Shown: positions 8,035 to 17,544, counted from the stretch's first letter. The stretch is 58,401 bases of DNA from JBPBPI01 sp050954885 (GCA_050954885.1 JBPBPI010000100.1:1-58401), one strand, 5' to 3'. The notes: generated from the letters alone by a model not told the origin. A program made the numbers and translations.

Positions 8035-8616
8035 TTATTCGCCTGTATTGGGATCAATCCAACCAATATGGCCATCACGCCTGCGATGAATAATATTTAA
8101 TTTGTTGTTCATTTTATTTTTAAACACATAAATTTCTTCATCATTTAAATCCATCTCTGTTACCGCTTCGCTGACAGACATCAATGGCACGTGGGTGTTG
8201 ACCTCAGCGATGATTGAGGCATTATGATCTTCACTCAATTCTTCCGCATCTTGTTCAGACGCAGCACCATTTAAAACGTACATAGGGAAACTAGTCATTT
8301 TATCATAGGCACGGGCATGATGATGAACGTCTTGAATTTTTTTGCGGTGACGACGCAAACGTTGTGTCAGTGTCACCAAGGCATTGTCAAAGCTTGAATA
8401 GCCTTCATCACCGCGACCTTGACACCGCAAAGTTGAATTTTTACCCAATTTTGCGGACAAATCACAATGAAAAAAAGGTCCTTCTTTAGAAAGAGTCACT
8501 TGAGCATCCACAGGCGTTATATGATGATTATCCCAAAGACGATCGAGGCCTGCACTGACATGGTCACGAAAAGCGTCGCTGATTTCGACATGTTTGCCGG
8601 AAACTGAAATGCTCAT
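8035..8616 (-). CDS. hpf: Long-form ribosome hibernation promoting factor (HPF/RaiA)
   Basis: The 193-residue protein has the N-terminal S30AE/RaiA domain (MSISVSGKHVEISDAFRDHV, about 1-105) and the C-terminal dimerisation domain (about 135-190, EAVTEMDLNDEEIYVFKNK). That is the long HPF form, which pairs 70S ribosomes into inactive 100S dimers in stationary phase. A strong GGAAGGAA site lies about 8 bases before the ATG. It is the last gene of the kdsD-lpt-rpoN cluster, its usual alphaproteobacterial place. The ptsN gene that commonly follows is absent here. Confidence 0.93.
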   Translation of the reverse strand: MSISVSGKHVEISDAFRDHVSAGLDRLWDNHHITPVDAQVTLSKEGPFFHCDLSAKLGKNSTLRCQGRGDEGYSSFDNALVTLTQRLRRHRKKIQDVHHHARAYDKMTSFPMYVLNGAASEQDAEELSEDHNASIIAEVNTHVPLMSVSEAVTEMDLNDEEIYVFKNKMNNKLNIIHRRRDGHIGWIDPNTGE

Positions 8617-8697
8617 TGTTATATTCCTTCCTCTTTTTATGTGTTCTTTTTTGAACAGGTGGTGAACTTGAGATATAAGGACTTTGCCTTTAATATA

Positions 8698-8898
8698 TTA
8701 ATTATAGTCCTCAAAATGATAACTCACAAGGCTATGTGCTTTTTTTTCAAAGGAATGAGCTGCCGTCTGTTGAGCAAGTCGTGCTTGTTCTTCAAAATTA
8801 TCAACTGTTTGCCATTCTCCATTGTCAAATGAGTCAACAATATCTTGTTCATCTACATCGAGTGCGACATCATAAGGATTAAATTTTTTATTTTTCAT
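8698..8898 (-). CDS. Decayed ribbon-helix-helix antitoxin remnant
   Basis: Starting at the ATG at 8898, 66 residues remain. The NPYDVALDVDEQDIVDS block and the GEW block that follows resemble the N-terminal half of COG5304-type CopG/ribbon-helix-helix antitoxins. The DNA-binding half should follow, but a TAA at 8700-8698 stops the frame. Immediately after it, in the same frame, the unread sequence encodes KGKVLISQVHHLFKKE, which resembles the family's C-terminal pattern (TLvSsiiHKy). This suggests a nonsense-mutated antitoxin. No toxin partner lies beside it, and it sits between rpoN and hpf in the same direction. The assignment comes from pattern memory only. Confidence 0.45.
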   Translation of the reverse strand: MKNKKFNPYDVALDVDEQDIVDSFDNGEWQTVDNFEEQARLAQQTAAHSFEKKAHSLVSYHFEDYN

Positions 8899-8943
8899 TC
8901 GTCTTTTCTTTTTCAAACCCTATATTTATAACAGAAGTTACTT

Positions 8944-10395
8944 TTAACTTTTTAAAGAAAATTTATTTCGGCGTTGATAAGATGACGGTATTTTTAAAAC
9001 TTCACGGTATTTGGCAACCGTTCGGCGTGCCAAAATAATACCTTTGCCTTCCAAAATACTGACAACATGATCATCTGAATAAGGCTTTTCGGCATCCTCT
9101 GCATCAATCAATTGACGAATATGGTGTTTAATGGCTTGGGCTGCCACATCTTCAGCATCGGTGCCTGTTTTTAATCCTTGGGAGAAAAAATATTTAAATT
9201 CAAAGGTGCCACGCGGGGTAGACATATACTTATGCGAAGTTACCCGCGAAATTGTACTCTCATGCAAGCCCAAAGGTTCAGCAATATCTTTTAAAATGAG
9301 GGGCTTTAAATGATGGATACCATACTTAAAAAAATTTTCTTGGATGCGAACAATTTCCTGAGCAACTGCCGTAATGGTTTGCGCACGTTGCTCGAGTGAT
9401 TTAATCAACCATTGGGCATGATGCAAATGATTTTGCACGTATTGTTTTAATTGATCACCTTGAGATTGAGGGAGCGAAAGCCCTTTGTAACGACGTTCAA
9501 TCCACAAGCGTGGCATACTATTTTCATTCAATTGTACGTGCCACGAGTCTGTTTGCTTTTGATAGCGAATGTAAACATCAGGAATCAACGTCACCAAAGG
9601 AGAGATGTCAAAACCTAAGGCTGGTTTAGGATTTAAGGTTTTTAAATCCTTCATCACTACCATCAATTCCTCTCGGGTTGTATTTGTCAGACGACAAAGT
9701 TTGTCGAATTTTCCTTCGCCCCATAAAGCAAGATGTGTGAGAACACGACCGTGACGCGGTGATAATTTTTGCTGGTCTTGCAACTGTAATTTTAAACATT
9801 CGGCTAAATCGCGCGCAAAAACACCGATGGGATCAAATTGCTGTAATTTAATCAAAACATCTTCAATTTGATCTTTAGAACACGTAAGATTTTTAGCCAA
9901 TTCATTTAAATCAATGCGCAGATACCCAGCTTCATCTAAATGATGAATCAAATGAAAGCCAATACCTTTTTCAACGGGATCTTGACAACTCATGTTCAAT
10001 TGAGTTGTCAAATGCTCTAACAATGACAGTGGTTTATTGGGAATACGTTCTAAAAAATTATCTTCTTGACCATAAGAATTCTTTGAAAAAGATGAAGGTG
10101 ACGCTTGAGAGGCATGGGACCACATGTTGTCATAATCGGTATCGGTTAGCGTCTCAAAAGGATCTTGTTCTGAACTTCCAACTTCATAATTTTCTGATGC
10201 TTCATTGGATGTTGTCTCAGGAATGTCAGGGTCAGTTTCTTCAAATGACAGCAAAGGATTTTCTTGAATGGCTTGATCAATATAGGTCGAAATTTCAAGA
10301 GTTGACAACTCAAGCAACTTGATCGCCTCACGCAATTGAGGCGTTAACGTTAAAGATTGTGTTTGACTCTGGTTGAGACGTTGTGAAATCGCCAT
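8944..10395 (-). CDS. rpoN: RNA polymerase sigma-54 factor
   Basis: The 483-residue protein has region I (QSLTLTPQLREAIKLLELS at the N-terminus, glutamine-rich activator-interaction region), an acidic region II, the core-binding domain and the C-terminal RpoN box ARRTVAKYREVLKIPSS that reads the -24 promoter element. It needs AAA+ enhancer-binding proteins for open-complex formation; none is in this window. It starts 15 bases after lptB and is followed by the antitoxin remnant and hpf. Confidence 0.96.
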   Translation of the reverse strand: MAISQRLNQSQTQSLTLTPQLREAIKLLELSTLEISTYIDQAIQENPLLSFEETDPDIPETTSNEASENYEVGSSEQDPFETLTDTDYDNMWSHASQASPSSFSKNSYGQEDNFLERIPNKPLSLLEHLTTQLNMSCQDPVEKGIGFHLIHHLDEAGYLRIDLNELAKNLTCSKDQIEDVLIKLQQFDPIGVFARDLAECLKLQLQDQQKLSPRHGRVLTHLALWGEGKFDKLCRLTNTTREELMVVMKDLKTLNPKPALGFDISPLVTLIPDVYIRYQKQTDSWHVQLNENSMPRLWIERRYKGLSLPQSQGDQLKQYVQNHLHHAQWLIKSLEQRAQTITAVAQEIVRIQENFFKYGIHHLKPLILKDIAEPLGLHESTISRVTSHKYMSTPRGTFEFKYFFSQGLKTGTDAEDVAAQAIKHHIRQLIDAEDAEKPYSDDHVVSILEGKGIILARRTVAKYREVLKIPSSYQRRNKFSLKS

Positions 10396-10410
10396 AAACC
10401 CCCGCGTCTG

Positions 10411-11166
10411 TTAGAAGTGATCTCCCAAATAGACGCGTCGTACATTTTTATCAGCAACAATTTCAGAAGGATTGCCTTCTTTTAAAACACGTCCTTCACT
10501 TATGATATAGGCTCTGTCGACAATATCAAGCATTTCTCGCACATTGTGATCTGTGACCAGCACACCGATCTGACGATCTTTTAAATGTGAGATCAATTCA
10601 CGGATATCGTGAACAGCGATGGGATCAATACCCGCCAAAGGTTCATCGAGCATAATAAAATGAGGATCAATCGCAAGTGCACGTGCAATTTCAACACGCC
10701 TGCGCTCGCCACCGGATAAGGTTAAAGCAGACGAACGGCGTAAGTGGGTGATCATAAATTCAGCCAGTAATTTATCCAGCTTATCTTCCCGTTGATCTTT
10801 CGATAAATTTGTAACTTCAAGGACCGCACGAATATTATCTTCAACGTTAAGGCCGCGAAAGATCGACGCTTCTTGCGGCAAATATCCAATTCCCATACGT
10901 GCCCGTTGATACATGGCAAATTTGCTGATGTCATACCCATCAAGATAAATATTGCCTTCATCAGGGGTGACCATGCCGGCAATCATCGAAAAACATGTCG
11001 TTTTACCGGCACCATTTGGCCCTAATAAGCCCACTGCTTCACCCCGTTGAAGGTGAATATCGATGCCTTGGACCACACAACGTTTGCGATACGTTTTCTT
11101 AAGACCAACAGCATAAAGGCCTGGACGATCAACTGGCGAAGAAATATCAGATTTTTGATTTGTCAT
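10411..11166 (-). CDS. lptB: LPS export ABC transporter ATPase LptB
   Basis: The 251-residue ATPase has Walker A GPNGAGKTT (49-57), signature LSGGERRRVEIARALA and Walker B FIMLDEPLAGIDP followed by the switch His (DHNV). LptB powers LptF/LptG extraction of LPS from the inner membrane and its transfer to LptC and LptA. It lies 6 bases after lptA and before rpoN, the classic order. lptF/lptG are not in the window. Confidence 0.96.
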   Translation of the reverse strand: MTNQKSDISSPVDRPGLYAVGLKKTYRKRCVVQGIDIHLQRGEAVGLLGPNGAGKTTCFSMIAGMVTPDEGNIYLDGYDISKFAMYQRARMGIGYLPQEASIFRGLNVEDNIRAVLEVTNLSKDQREDKLDKLLAEFMITHLRRSSALTLSGGERRRVEIARALAIDPHFIMLDEPLAGIDPIAVHDIRELISHLKDRQIGVLVTDHNVREMLDIVDRAYIISEGRVLKEGNPSEIVADKNVRRVYLGDHF

Positions 11167-11172
11167 TGGTCT

Positions 11173-12069
11173 TTAGATCGCTTTCTTGGCACGAGGCAAA
11201 ATAAGGACTTGAACACGCTGAGATGGTGCTGTAGTTGATCCTGCTGTCTTATCACCAGAGACAGCTGGCTTTTGTTTTAACACTTTACTTTTGCCGGTGT
11301 CCAACAACACTTCAGCATAATTACCTTCAATTTGTTCGGTTGGTTTGGTGATCTTGACATGTCCTTCAAGGGTTGCAAATTCATCAGCTTTACGATAGGT
11401 GCCTTCGTCTCCTGTGGCATATTCTGAAGGCGTTGAAATGACCACATCTTTATGAGCTTCAATACGTTCGATCTCTTGTTTTCCTTGGGCATTACGAACA
11501 AAAAAAGCGGTGAGAATATCGCCTTTGACCAAACGATCGACTTTTTCAGCAACCGCATTGCCTTTAGCATAGGCGATATTTTTAGCCTTGGCATATTCAA
11601 GAGAATCTCTTGCGGTGACAATCAAATCATCCACAATTAACTTTAAGTCTCCCCCAGTTAAGGTCACATAATCACGATCAAGTTCGTAAAGACCATGATC
11701 GCCATAAGCAATTTGATGCTCTTTTAAAGAATGCATGACCACATGACCTTCTGCTTTAACTTGCCATAATTCATTTTTACCAGCCGCATCTTTACGAAAA
11801 AAAGCAGTGAGAACATCACAATCAAGCGCATAATCGCCATAAAATGTTTTGACATTGCCCGTGGCCACACACGTGTTATTTTTATGATCATAAACAATGT
11901 CATTGTCAGCGTTAATTTCAAGGGGAAGATCTTCTTTTGATCCTAAAATATCATTGGCTTGATCTGCCTTATTTGGTGCCGTTGAAGGCGTCGCACTAAG
12001 TGTTGCTGACACATCAAAAATGCCGAAAAACCCGACCATCATTAAAATTGAAAAATGATTTAAATTCAC
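11173..12069 (-). CDS. lptA: LPS transport periplasmic bridge protein LptA
   Basis: The 298-residue protein has an N-terminal signal segment (MNLNHFSILMMVGFFGIFDVSATLS) followed by repeated OstA/LptA beta-jellyroll motifs (NNTCVATGNVKTFYGDYALD, AKNIAYAKGNAVAEKV, EYATGDEGTYRKADEFATLEG). It is longer than the E. coli protein (about 185 residues), as in many alphaproteobacteria. LptA forms the filament that carries LPS across the periplasm. Its start overlaps the lptC stop by 4 bases, suggesting translational coupling. Confidence 0.9.
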   Translation of the reverse strand: MNLNHFSILMMVGFFGIFDVSATLSATPSTAPNKADQANDILGSKEDLPLEINADNDIVYDHKNNTCVATGNVKTFYGDYALDCDVLTAFFRKDAAGKNELWQVKAEGHVVMHSLKEHQIAYGDHGLYELDRDYVTLTGGDLKLIVDDLIVTARDSLEYAKAKNIAYAKGNAVAEKVDRLVKGDILTAFFVRNAQGKQEIERIEAHKDVVISTPSEYATGDEGTYRKADEFATLEGHVKITKPTEQIEGNYAEVLLDTGKSKVLKQKPAVSGDKTAGSTTAPSQRVQVLILPRAKKAI

Positions 12070-12776
12070 GGTTTTTCCTTTTCTGTCTTAGTTTTCATAG
12101 AATTTAGATTAAGTTTAGAAATAATTAAACGGCTTTTGCCAGTGAAACGAACAACACCACTTTCATGAGCTTCAAACCCTTCAGACCAAATTTTTCCAGT
12201 TGGACCAATCCCTACCACTTTTTGATCACCAAAGGCGACTTTTTTCTGAAGGTTGACGAAAGCACGTGACGTTTTAAAATGATATCCTGTGCTGGTTTCT
12301 AAATTAACATCATCTTGATAATCTAACATCTTGGTTACGTCATTATAAAATCCATGATTTGCATGAATTTTCATAGTACTGCCATCCGTCATTTCCATTG
12401 TGCTATCAGGTGTTTCTAAATCCGTAATTTGCTTGTCTTTTTGAATAGCTGTTTTTGCTTTTAAAAAATAAGGTCGCCCTTTTTCGTCAACAGAATGCAT
12501 GCGGGGCGCACCCAAACGATTACGAATGCGAATTTCATCCTCAAAATCTTGAGAAGATAAAATTTGATGATCACGAAGCTTTGAAATTTCTGGCCATAAA
12601 ATCAACAATACCGATACAAGGACCGCGACAAAGAAAAAAATGATCTTCAGCCAACGAATTGTATGAGTCCGCTGAAGCTTTTGTTGATGTTGCAAAGGAT
12701 CAACAGTGGCTTGAAAAGAATTTATTTTCTTTATTGTCTCTGATTTGCTTAAAAAGGGTGATTTGGTATCCGTCAT
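12066..12776 (-). CDS. lptC: LPS export protein LptC
   Basis: The 236-residue protein has a cytoplasmic N-terminus, a single transmembrane anchor (about residues 44-61, IIFFFVAVLVSVLLILW) and a periplasmic LptC/YrbK jellyroll (RIRNRLGAPRMHSVDEKGRPY onward). It receives LPS from LptBFG and passes it to LptA. Position between kdsD (8 bases upstream) and lptA (4-base overlap) supports the assignment. Confidence 0.9.
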   Translation of the reverse strand: MTDTKSPFLSKSETIKKINSFQATVDPLQHQQKLQRTHTIRWLKIIFFFVAVLVSVLLILWPEISKLRDHQILSSQDFEDEIRIRNRLGAPRMHSVDEKGRPYFLKAKTAIQKDKQITDLETPDSTMEMTDGSTMKIHANHGFYNDVTKMLDYQDDVNLETSTGYHFKTSRAFVNLQKKVAFGDQKVVGIGPTGKIWSEGFEAHESGVVRFTGKSRLIISKLNLNSMKTKTEKEKP

Positions 12777-12784
12777 TTCATGTC

Positions 12785-13765
12785 CTATACAATATCTGAA
12801 CGTAGAAAATCATGAATGTGAATAATACCAATAGGAATATTTTGACAATCTACCACAAAAAGATTGGTGCGATTAAATTGATTCAAAAGCGCAAGAGCTT
12901 CTTGGGCAAGAATATGCCCTTCAACGGTTAGAGGATTTTCTGTCATCACTTCACTTGCCAGTAAATCCAAAAGATTTGGACACATATGACGTCTTAAATC
13001 TCCATCAGTGATAATGCCTGTTAAACGTCCATCACTATCTATTAGGCCGACACAGCCAAAGCTTTTGGATGTCATAATCAACAAAACATCTTTCATTAAC
13101 GTATCTTGAGAAGCCAAAGGAATTTTTTCACCCTTATGCATTAGATCTTTGACACGTTTAAGTCGTTGACCCAATTTTCCGCCCGGATGCAAAACACCAA
13201 AATCGTTCAAAGAGAAATCACGTCTTTTCATGAGTGTGGTCGCCAAGGCATCGCCCAAAGCCATCATCATGGTGGTTGAGGTGGTGGGCGCCAAGCCGAT
13301 GGCACAAGCTTCTTCAATTTTCGGCAACGCCAAAACAGTGGTGGCAATGCCTGCCAAAGTACTTTGAGATTGTTGTGTCACCGCAATCAAGGGTAAAGAC
13401 CACCTGCGGGCGTGTTCAATGACATCTGAAAGTTCTGTGGTTTCACCAGACACAGAAAGTGCCACAATCACATCATGGGGGGTAATCATCCCTAAATCAC
13501 CATGACTGGCTTCGGCGGGGTGGACAAAAATTGAGGGTGTTCCGGTTGACGATAAGGTGGCTGCAATCTTACGAGCCACATGACCACTTTTGCCCATGCC
13601 TGTAACCACCACTTTGCCACGATTTTCATAAATTAAATCAACCGCTTGTGCAAAAGATTCATCAAGATGGTCGCGCAAAGCCATCAAAGCCTTGGCTTCA
13701 AGCTCTAAAACGCGATACGCTTCTTGAAGTTCATGTTTTAACGAGGGCATAGGAAGTACGGACAT
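12785..13765 (-). CDS. kdsD: D-arabinose 5-phosphate isomerase (KdsD/KpsF/GutQ)
   Basis: It has an SIS isomerase domain (GKVVVTGMGKSGHVARKIAATLSS region, then VSGETTEL) followed by two CBS domains (DLMHKGEKIP and EVMTENPLTV). It converts ribulose 5-phosphate to arabinose 5-phosphate, the first step to Kdo for the LPS core, which fits the downstream lpt genes. The frame opens at a TTG at 13786, but the ATG at 13765 (MSVLPMPSLKHELQ) is the better start, giving 326 residues. It is the likely first gene of the operon. The 140 bases upstream contain the adhesin terminator. Confidence 0.93.
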   Translation of the reverse strand: MSVLPMPSLKHELQEAYRVLELEAKALMALRDHLDESFAQAVDLIYENRGKVVVTGMGKSGHVARKIAATLSSTGTPSIFVHPAEASHGDLGMITPHDVIVALSVSGETTELSDVIEHARRWSLPLIAVTQQSQSTLAGIATTVLALPKIEEACAIGLAPTTSTTMMMALGDALATTLMKRRDFSLNDFGVLHPGGKLGQRLKRVKDLMHKGEKIPLASQDTLMKDVLLIMTSKSFGCVGLIDSDGRLTGIITDGDLRRHMCPNLLDLLASEVMTENPLTVEGHILAQEALALLNQFNRTNLFVVDCQNIPIGIIHIHDFLRSDIV

Positions 13766-13876
13766 TATTATCAATTCATTTGTCAATTAACATCGCATAC
13801 AGTATACGTTTCTGGCTTATCTTTCCACTAAATTTCAAAAATGACTATTTTATTTTTGTATCAAGAAGTCAAGATT

Positions 13877-13906
13877 TAAAAAAAAGGAAGGAGTTTTACT
13901 CCTTCC
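13877..13906 (-). terminator. Strong intrinsic terminator of the RTX-like gene
   Basis: A perfect 8-bp GC-containing stem (GGAAGGAG 13886-13893 with 13899-13906) has a five-base loop and, on the minus strand, is followed by a run of eight T. It isolates the long adhesin gene from the kdsD operon downstream. Confidence 0.85.
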
Positions 13907-13928
13907 AGTGTTTTATGTTAAAGATTAA

Positions 13929-16900
13929 TTAGAAATGACCAAGTGGACTGAACATAATTATAGGGGTATCATGGCCAGTATTTAGTGTTGCACTACTTAA
14001 GTGTATAGAAGAGAAACTTCCTATCGAGTGACCTGATAACGTATAGCCGCCACTTCCATTTATTGTTGCGCTTTGTCCAAACGTAAGAACAGATGTATCA
14101 TTCAAATGGAGTGTATCTCCCAAATTTAAAGATTCTTGAGGACCGTTAATGGATGATGATATGCTTAATGGATGATCAACCTCTAAAAGATATCCTTTTG
14201 TCACATCCATTATATAACCACTTGATTTAGATGTAGAAACATCAGGACCAGTTGGTATGAAAAAAAGCCCATTTTCAACAGAAAGATAATTGGAGTTAGA
14301 GTCAGATACTATATTTAAACCTCCGTGAAATCCTACAAACTTAACGTCATCATTGACTGAATAGTTTGGAAACAAAAGTCCTAAATCTACATTAAGGCTC
14401 TGTGGACTAGTAATTGTAATAGTATTATTGGGTGTAAAATTATAGGTAAAGTCCTCTTTTATTTCATAAACCTTGCCCGTATCACTTATAAGGTCAACAC
14501 TGGTACTAACTGATGAGGGATCCTTGAAATATGGATTAGGTAAACTGTTATATAAATCCAGATCTTTTTGCTGTAATATTACATGATTATTAGAATCTGA
14601 ATAAACTCTTCCAACCCCATCCAGCATCTTGACATTATCTTCAGTAGTTAATCCGAATAATTTTGTAAGATCTACTTCTACAGGCCTGCTATCGAATTTT
14701 ACATCAATGTTAGCATCCCTGATTTGGACGGATTGTGAAGGATCACGAATAAGATTAACATCTAGATTCCAGAGCTGAGCTGCATGATGACTATCTGTAA
14801 TCAACACTTTAATATTCGTGTCACCATTAATATCAACGTGTTGATTTAAAGGATTAATATCTTTCAAATCTTCAAGAGATGCCCGAAGGATCGGATGACC
14901 CGCAGCATCTGTGGTCGTAGAATAACCTTCTGCTTGATATGTAAGGGTTCCTGAAAGTCCGTCAATATTGGTTGGCAAGGCTATATCAAAAAATTTACTG
15001 CTTAAGGCTGTTATCGAAGCAGTATAATCAGTTGCTGAAGTATCAGGCGCAATTTGAACACCTAATTTACCCAAATGGCTATTTCCATTGGGATCTGTGG
15101 CGATGATATAAATGTCCTCACCCTTGTATAAATTATCACTGGTTTCATGCAATACACCACCGGGGATAAGTTGACCATTGGCAAGTTTATAAGTCCAGGC
15201 GCTGGTATCTCCTGAAAGGCCTGAAAAGATCGTGCTGACATTTATATCAATGTTATTATGATCAAGAACAATATTTTGAGGCGTGCTGACAACATCAGGG
15301 GTCAGGCTATAACCATATTTAATGGCAATAAGTTTACTTGCCCCACTTGCATCAGTTGCGAGAATATTGAGGGTATCGGTGCCTGATAAGCTAGGGTTTG
15401 CTTTAAACAAAGCCTGGCTAGCGATATTAAGATGACCTGTTGCATCAACACTTCCTATGCCGTTGACCACTGTGTAGACAACTTTGCCTGTAAGTCCATT
15501 GTTTAAGGTAGATAAGTCAATAGAATCATTGACATTAGGACCCAAAGCCATTGTATGAGCATACTCTTGGGAAACAGCAGGAGCTAAATTATAGCTGTAT
15601 TTAACTTCAATTACTTTACTGACACCATTTGCATCAGTTGCAAGGATATCAATGTTGGTGGTTCCCGATAAACTTCCATTGGCTTTAAGCAAGGCTTGAC
15701 TGGACACATTAAGATGACCGGTGGCATCAACACTTCCCAAATTACCAATCACGGTATAAAGCACCTTGCCTGTCAAACCACTATTCAAGGTGGACAAATC
15801 GATCGAATCATTCATAACATTGGGTCCCAAAACCATTGTATGAGTATTGGTACCTGTCAGGTCTAACACTGAAGAGACAGCTGGTAGCGTATTGGTGATG
15901 GTAATTTTATCGGTTGCCATGGCGTGACCACCCAATTGATCACTGTTTTGATAGATAATATTTAAATGTAAATCAGCAAGACCCACATCTTTTTGCAAAT
16001 TGTCGAAAGCACCATTACTGTTTAAAATGACGGTTCCATCAGATTTCAATGTCAATGTTGCTGTACCTGAAGCTGTTTTGATCAAATAACTATCTATTTC
16101 ACCAGCTTGGGCATTCCAAGATTCTGCTTGGGTAATTTGTACTTTTCCAACAGCGGCATCACTGGTGATTTTTGAGATCATGCTCAGCTTTAACTCATTA
16201 CCATTGTTTGAGACGTCATTAGCCAAAATATTTTGTTTATAAACTGCTGATAATTGGGCATATTTTGCATTAAGCAACACATTAGCAGCGTCATCAGCGG
16301 CTGAAGGATTGATGTTAAAAGAAAGATTTTTAAATCCTTGGACTTTTAGCATCATAGCACCGGTTGGATCTAAGGGGATCGGCGCTAAAATACCTTTGTA
16401 ACCAGAAAAATCAAACAATTTGTTTTGCGCATTGGTAAAGTCTTTGGTAATTTGGCTCAAAAGAGTGGCAGATAAAGGTTTATCTAGACTAATAACCACC
16501 GTGTTACTGCCACCAGCATTGGCAGAAAATTTAGCCCAATTGCCTTCATTGAGATTTGCATTATATAAAACTTTGTTATTTGTACCGCTTAAAGCTACAG
16601 TGCTGCCGCCAGAGCCTGCTTCGACTGTGCTGTTATTGCCAACGACCGTAATATTATCTTTTCCACTGGTGCCTGCAATGGTGACTTGATCCGTACCTGC
16701 CACAACAGTGTTATTGCCTTCGCCTAGATTGATGTGTGTTCCACGACCGTAAGCGGCAATGGTGTCATTGCCTGAACCTGCGACGATGATATCGTCATTA
16801 CCATAGGTGAAAACTCTATCATTACCGGCACCTGTGAAGATTTGAGCCTTATTACCAAAAGCGGTGACATCGTCATTACCGTCACCTGATAAAATGATAT

Positions 16901-17039
16901 CTCTATCGCCGAAGGCGATGATTTCATCGTTACCGTCACCCGATGAAATTGTTTGATTGTCACCAATACCTAAGATTTTATCGTTGCCTGATGTTCCCTT
17001 AAGGGTAGAACCAGGGGTAGTTGAAGTTGTGTTTGCCAT
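13929..17039 (-). CDS. RTX-repeat, cadherin-like giant secreted or adhesin protein
   Basis: The 1036-residue protein has no Sec signal. Residues about 15-150 hold hemolysin-type calcium-binding repeats (GTSGND, SGDGND, TGAGND, AGSGND). Two near-identical units of about 87 residues follow at about 398-485 and 494-580 (HTMVLGPNV...DSIDLSTLN...SVDATGHLN...ILATDA). More cadherin- or Ig-like modules follow to a glycine/serine-rich C-terminus (GSGGYTLSGHSIGSFSSIHL) that could be a type I secretion signal. RTX repeats normally lie near the C-terminus, so their N-terminal place is unusual. No HlyB/D/TolC genes are in the window. Likely surface attachment; function inferred from architecture only. A good AGAGG site precedes the ATG. 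Confidence 0.75.
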   Translation of the reverse strand: MANTTSTTPGSTLKGTSGNDKILGIGDNQTISSGDGNDEIIAFGDRDIILSGDGNDDVTAFGNKAQIFTGAGNDRVFTYGNDDIIVAGSGNDTIAAYGRGTHINLGEGNNTVVAGTDQVTIAGTSGKDNITVVGNNSTVEAGSGGSTVALSGTNNKVLYNANLNEGNWAKFSANAGGSNTVVISLDKPLSATLLSQITKDFTNAQNKLFDFSGYKGILAPIPLDPTGAMMLKVQGFKNLSFNINPSAADDAANVLLNAKYAQLSAVYKQNILANDVSNNGNELKLSMISKITSDAAVGKVQITQAESWNAQAGEIDSYLIKTASGTATLTLKSDGTVILNSNGAFDNLQKDVGLADLHLNIIYQNSDQLGGHAMATDKITITNTLPAVSSVLDLTGTNTHTMVLGPNVMNDSIDLSTLNSGLTGKVLYTVIGNLGSVDATGHLNVSSQALLKANGSLSGTTNIDILATDANGVSKVIEVKYSYNLAPAVSQEYAHTMALGPNVNDSIDLSTLNNGLTGKVVYTVVNGIGSVDATGHLNIASQALFKANPSLSGTDTLNILATDASGASKLIAIKYGYSLTPDVVSTPQNIVLDHNNIDINVSTIFSGLSGDTSAWTYKLANGQLIPGGVLHETSDNLYKGEDIYIIATDPNGNSHLGKLGVQIAPDTSATDYTASITALSSKFFDIALPTNIDGLSGTLTYQAEGYSTTTDAAGHPILRASLEDLKDINPLNQHVDINGDTNIKVLITDSHHAAQLWNLDVNLIRDPSQSVQIRDANIDVKFDSRPVEVDLTKLFGLTTEDNVKMLDGVGRVYSDSNNHVILQQKDLDLYNSLPNPYFKDPSSVSTSVDLISDTGKVYEIKEDFTYNFTPNNTITITSPQSLNVDLGLLFPNYSVNDDVKFVGFHGGLNIVSDSNSNYLSVENGLFFIPTGPDVSTSKSSGYIMDVTKGYLLEVDHPLSISSSINGPQESLNLGDTLHLNDTSVLTFGQSATINGSGGYTLSGHSIGSFSSIHLSSATLNTGHDTPIIMFSPLGHF

Positions 17040-17148
17040 TTTTTACCTCTTAAAAATAAGTTTACTTCTTTTATGGTATTAGAAATAGTTTGATAAAAAG
17101 TAAAAATATTTCTCAATTGGCAACTTTTTATCTAGTGAAATTTAAGAA

Positions 17149-17179
17149 GCCTGAAATATTAAATTTTAATATTTCAGGC
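17149..17179. terminator. 31-base palindrome, likely terminator after csaA
   Basis: GCCTGAAATATTAAA and its reverse complement flank a single central base. It lies 29 bases beyond the csaA stop on the minus strand and upstream of the RTX-like gene. The long perfect stem makes it a plausible terminator or mRNA-end stabiliser despite a weak T-run. Confidence 0.6.
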
Positions 17180-17208
17180 CTTCGCTAAAAGCTTATGATA
17201 TTAAAAAT

Positions 17209-17544
17209 TTAAAACATTTTCTGGCCTGGCTTGACAGATGGTTCAATGGTTGCCAAGCAAACATTGCCGTCAGGATCTGCAAATCCCACGAGTAAAAACT
17301 CTGATGTAAAGCCCGCAATATTTTTGGCCTCTAAATTTATGCAACCAATGACGGTGCGGCCCAATAATGTATCAAACGTATAATGTTTTGTTACTTGGGC
17401 TGATGTTTGTTTGATGCCAATTTTATCCCCAAAATTGACCCAAACTTTATAAGCGGGTTTTTTGGCGCGGGGAAAAGGTTCAACCTTTACAACGATACCT
17501 GAACGTAAATCAACGCGATCAAAATCCTCATAGGAAATGGACAT
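17209..17544 (-). CDS. csaA: CsaA-type tRNA-binding (EMAP-like OB-fold) protein
   Basis: The 111-residue protein consists of one OB-fold tRNA-binding domain: FDRVDLRSGIVVKVEPFPRA at the start, then KQTSAQVTKHY and GCINLEAKNIAGFTSEFLL. The whole length matches CsaA, described as a secretion-related chaperone and also shown to bind tRNA; the physiological role is not settled. An AGGAG site precedes the ATG. It stands alone between recN and the RTX-like gene. Confidence 0.88.
   Translation of the reverse strand: MSISYEDFDRVDLRSGIVVKVEPFPRAKKPAYKVWVNFGDKIGIKQTSAQVTKHYTFDTLLGRTVIGCINLEAKNIAGFTSEFLLVGFADPDGNVCLATIEPSVKPGQKMF

Noticed and set aside
11190..11215. TGGCAC-like sigma-54 promoter element
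   Set aside because: The TGGCACG stretch lies inside lptA coding sequence, lacks the correctly spaced GC element and does not precede a gene.
14000..17039. Possible CRISPR-like or satellite repeats in the RTX gene
   Set aside because: The repeated DNA is coding, with degenerate units that follow the protein modules; there are no equal-length spacers.
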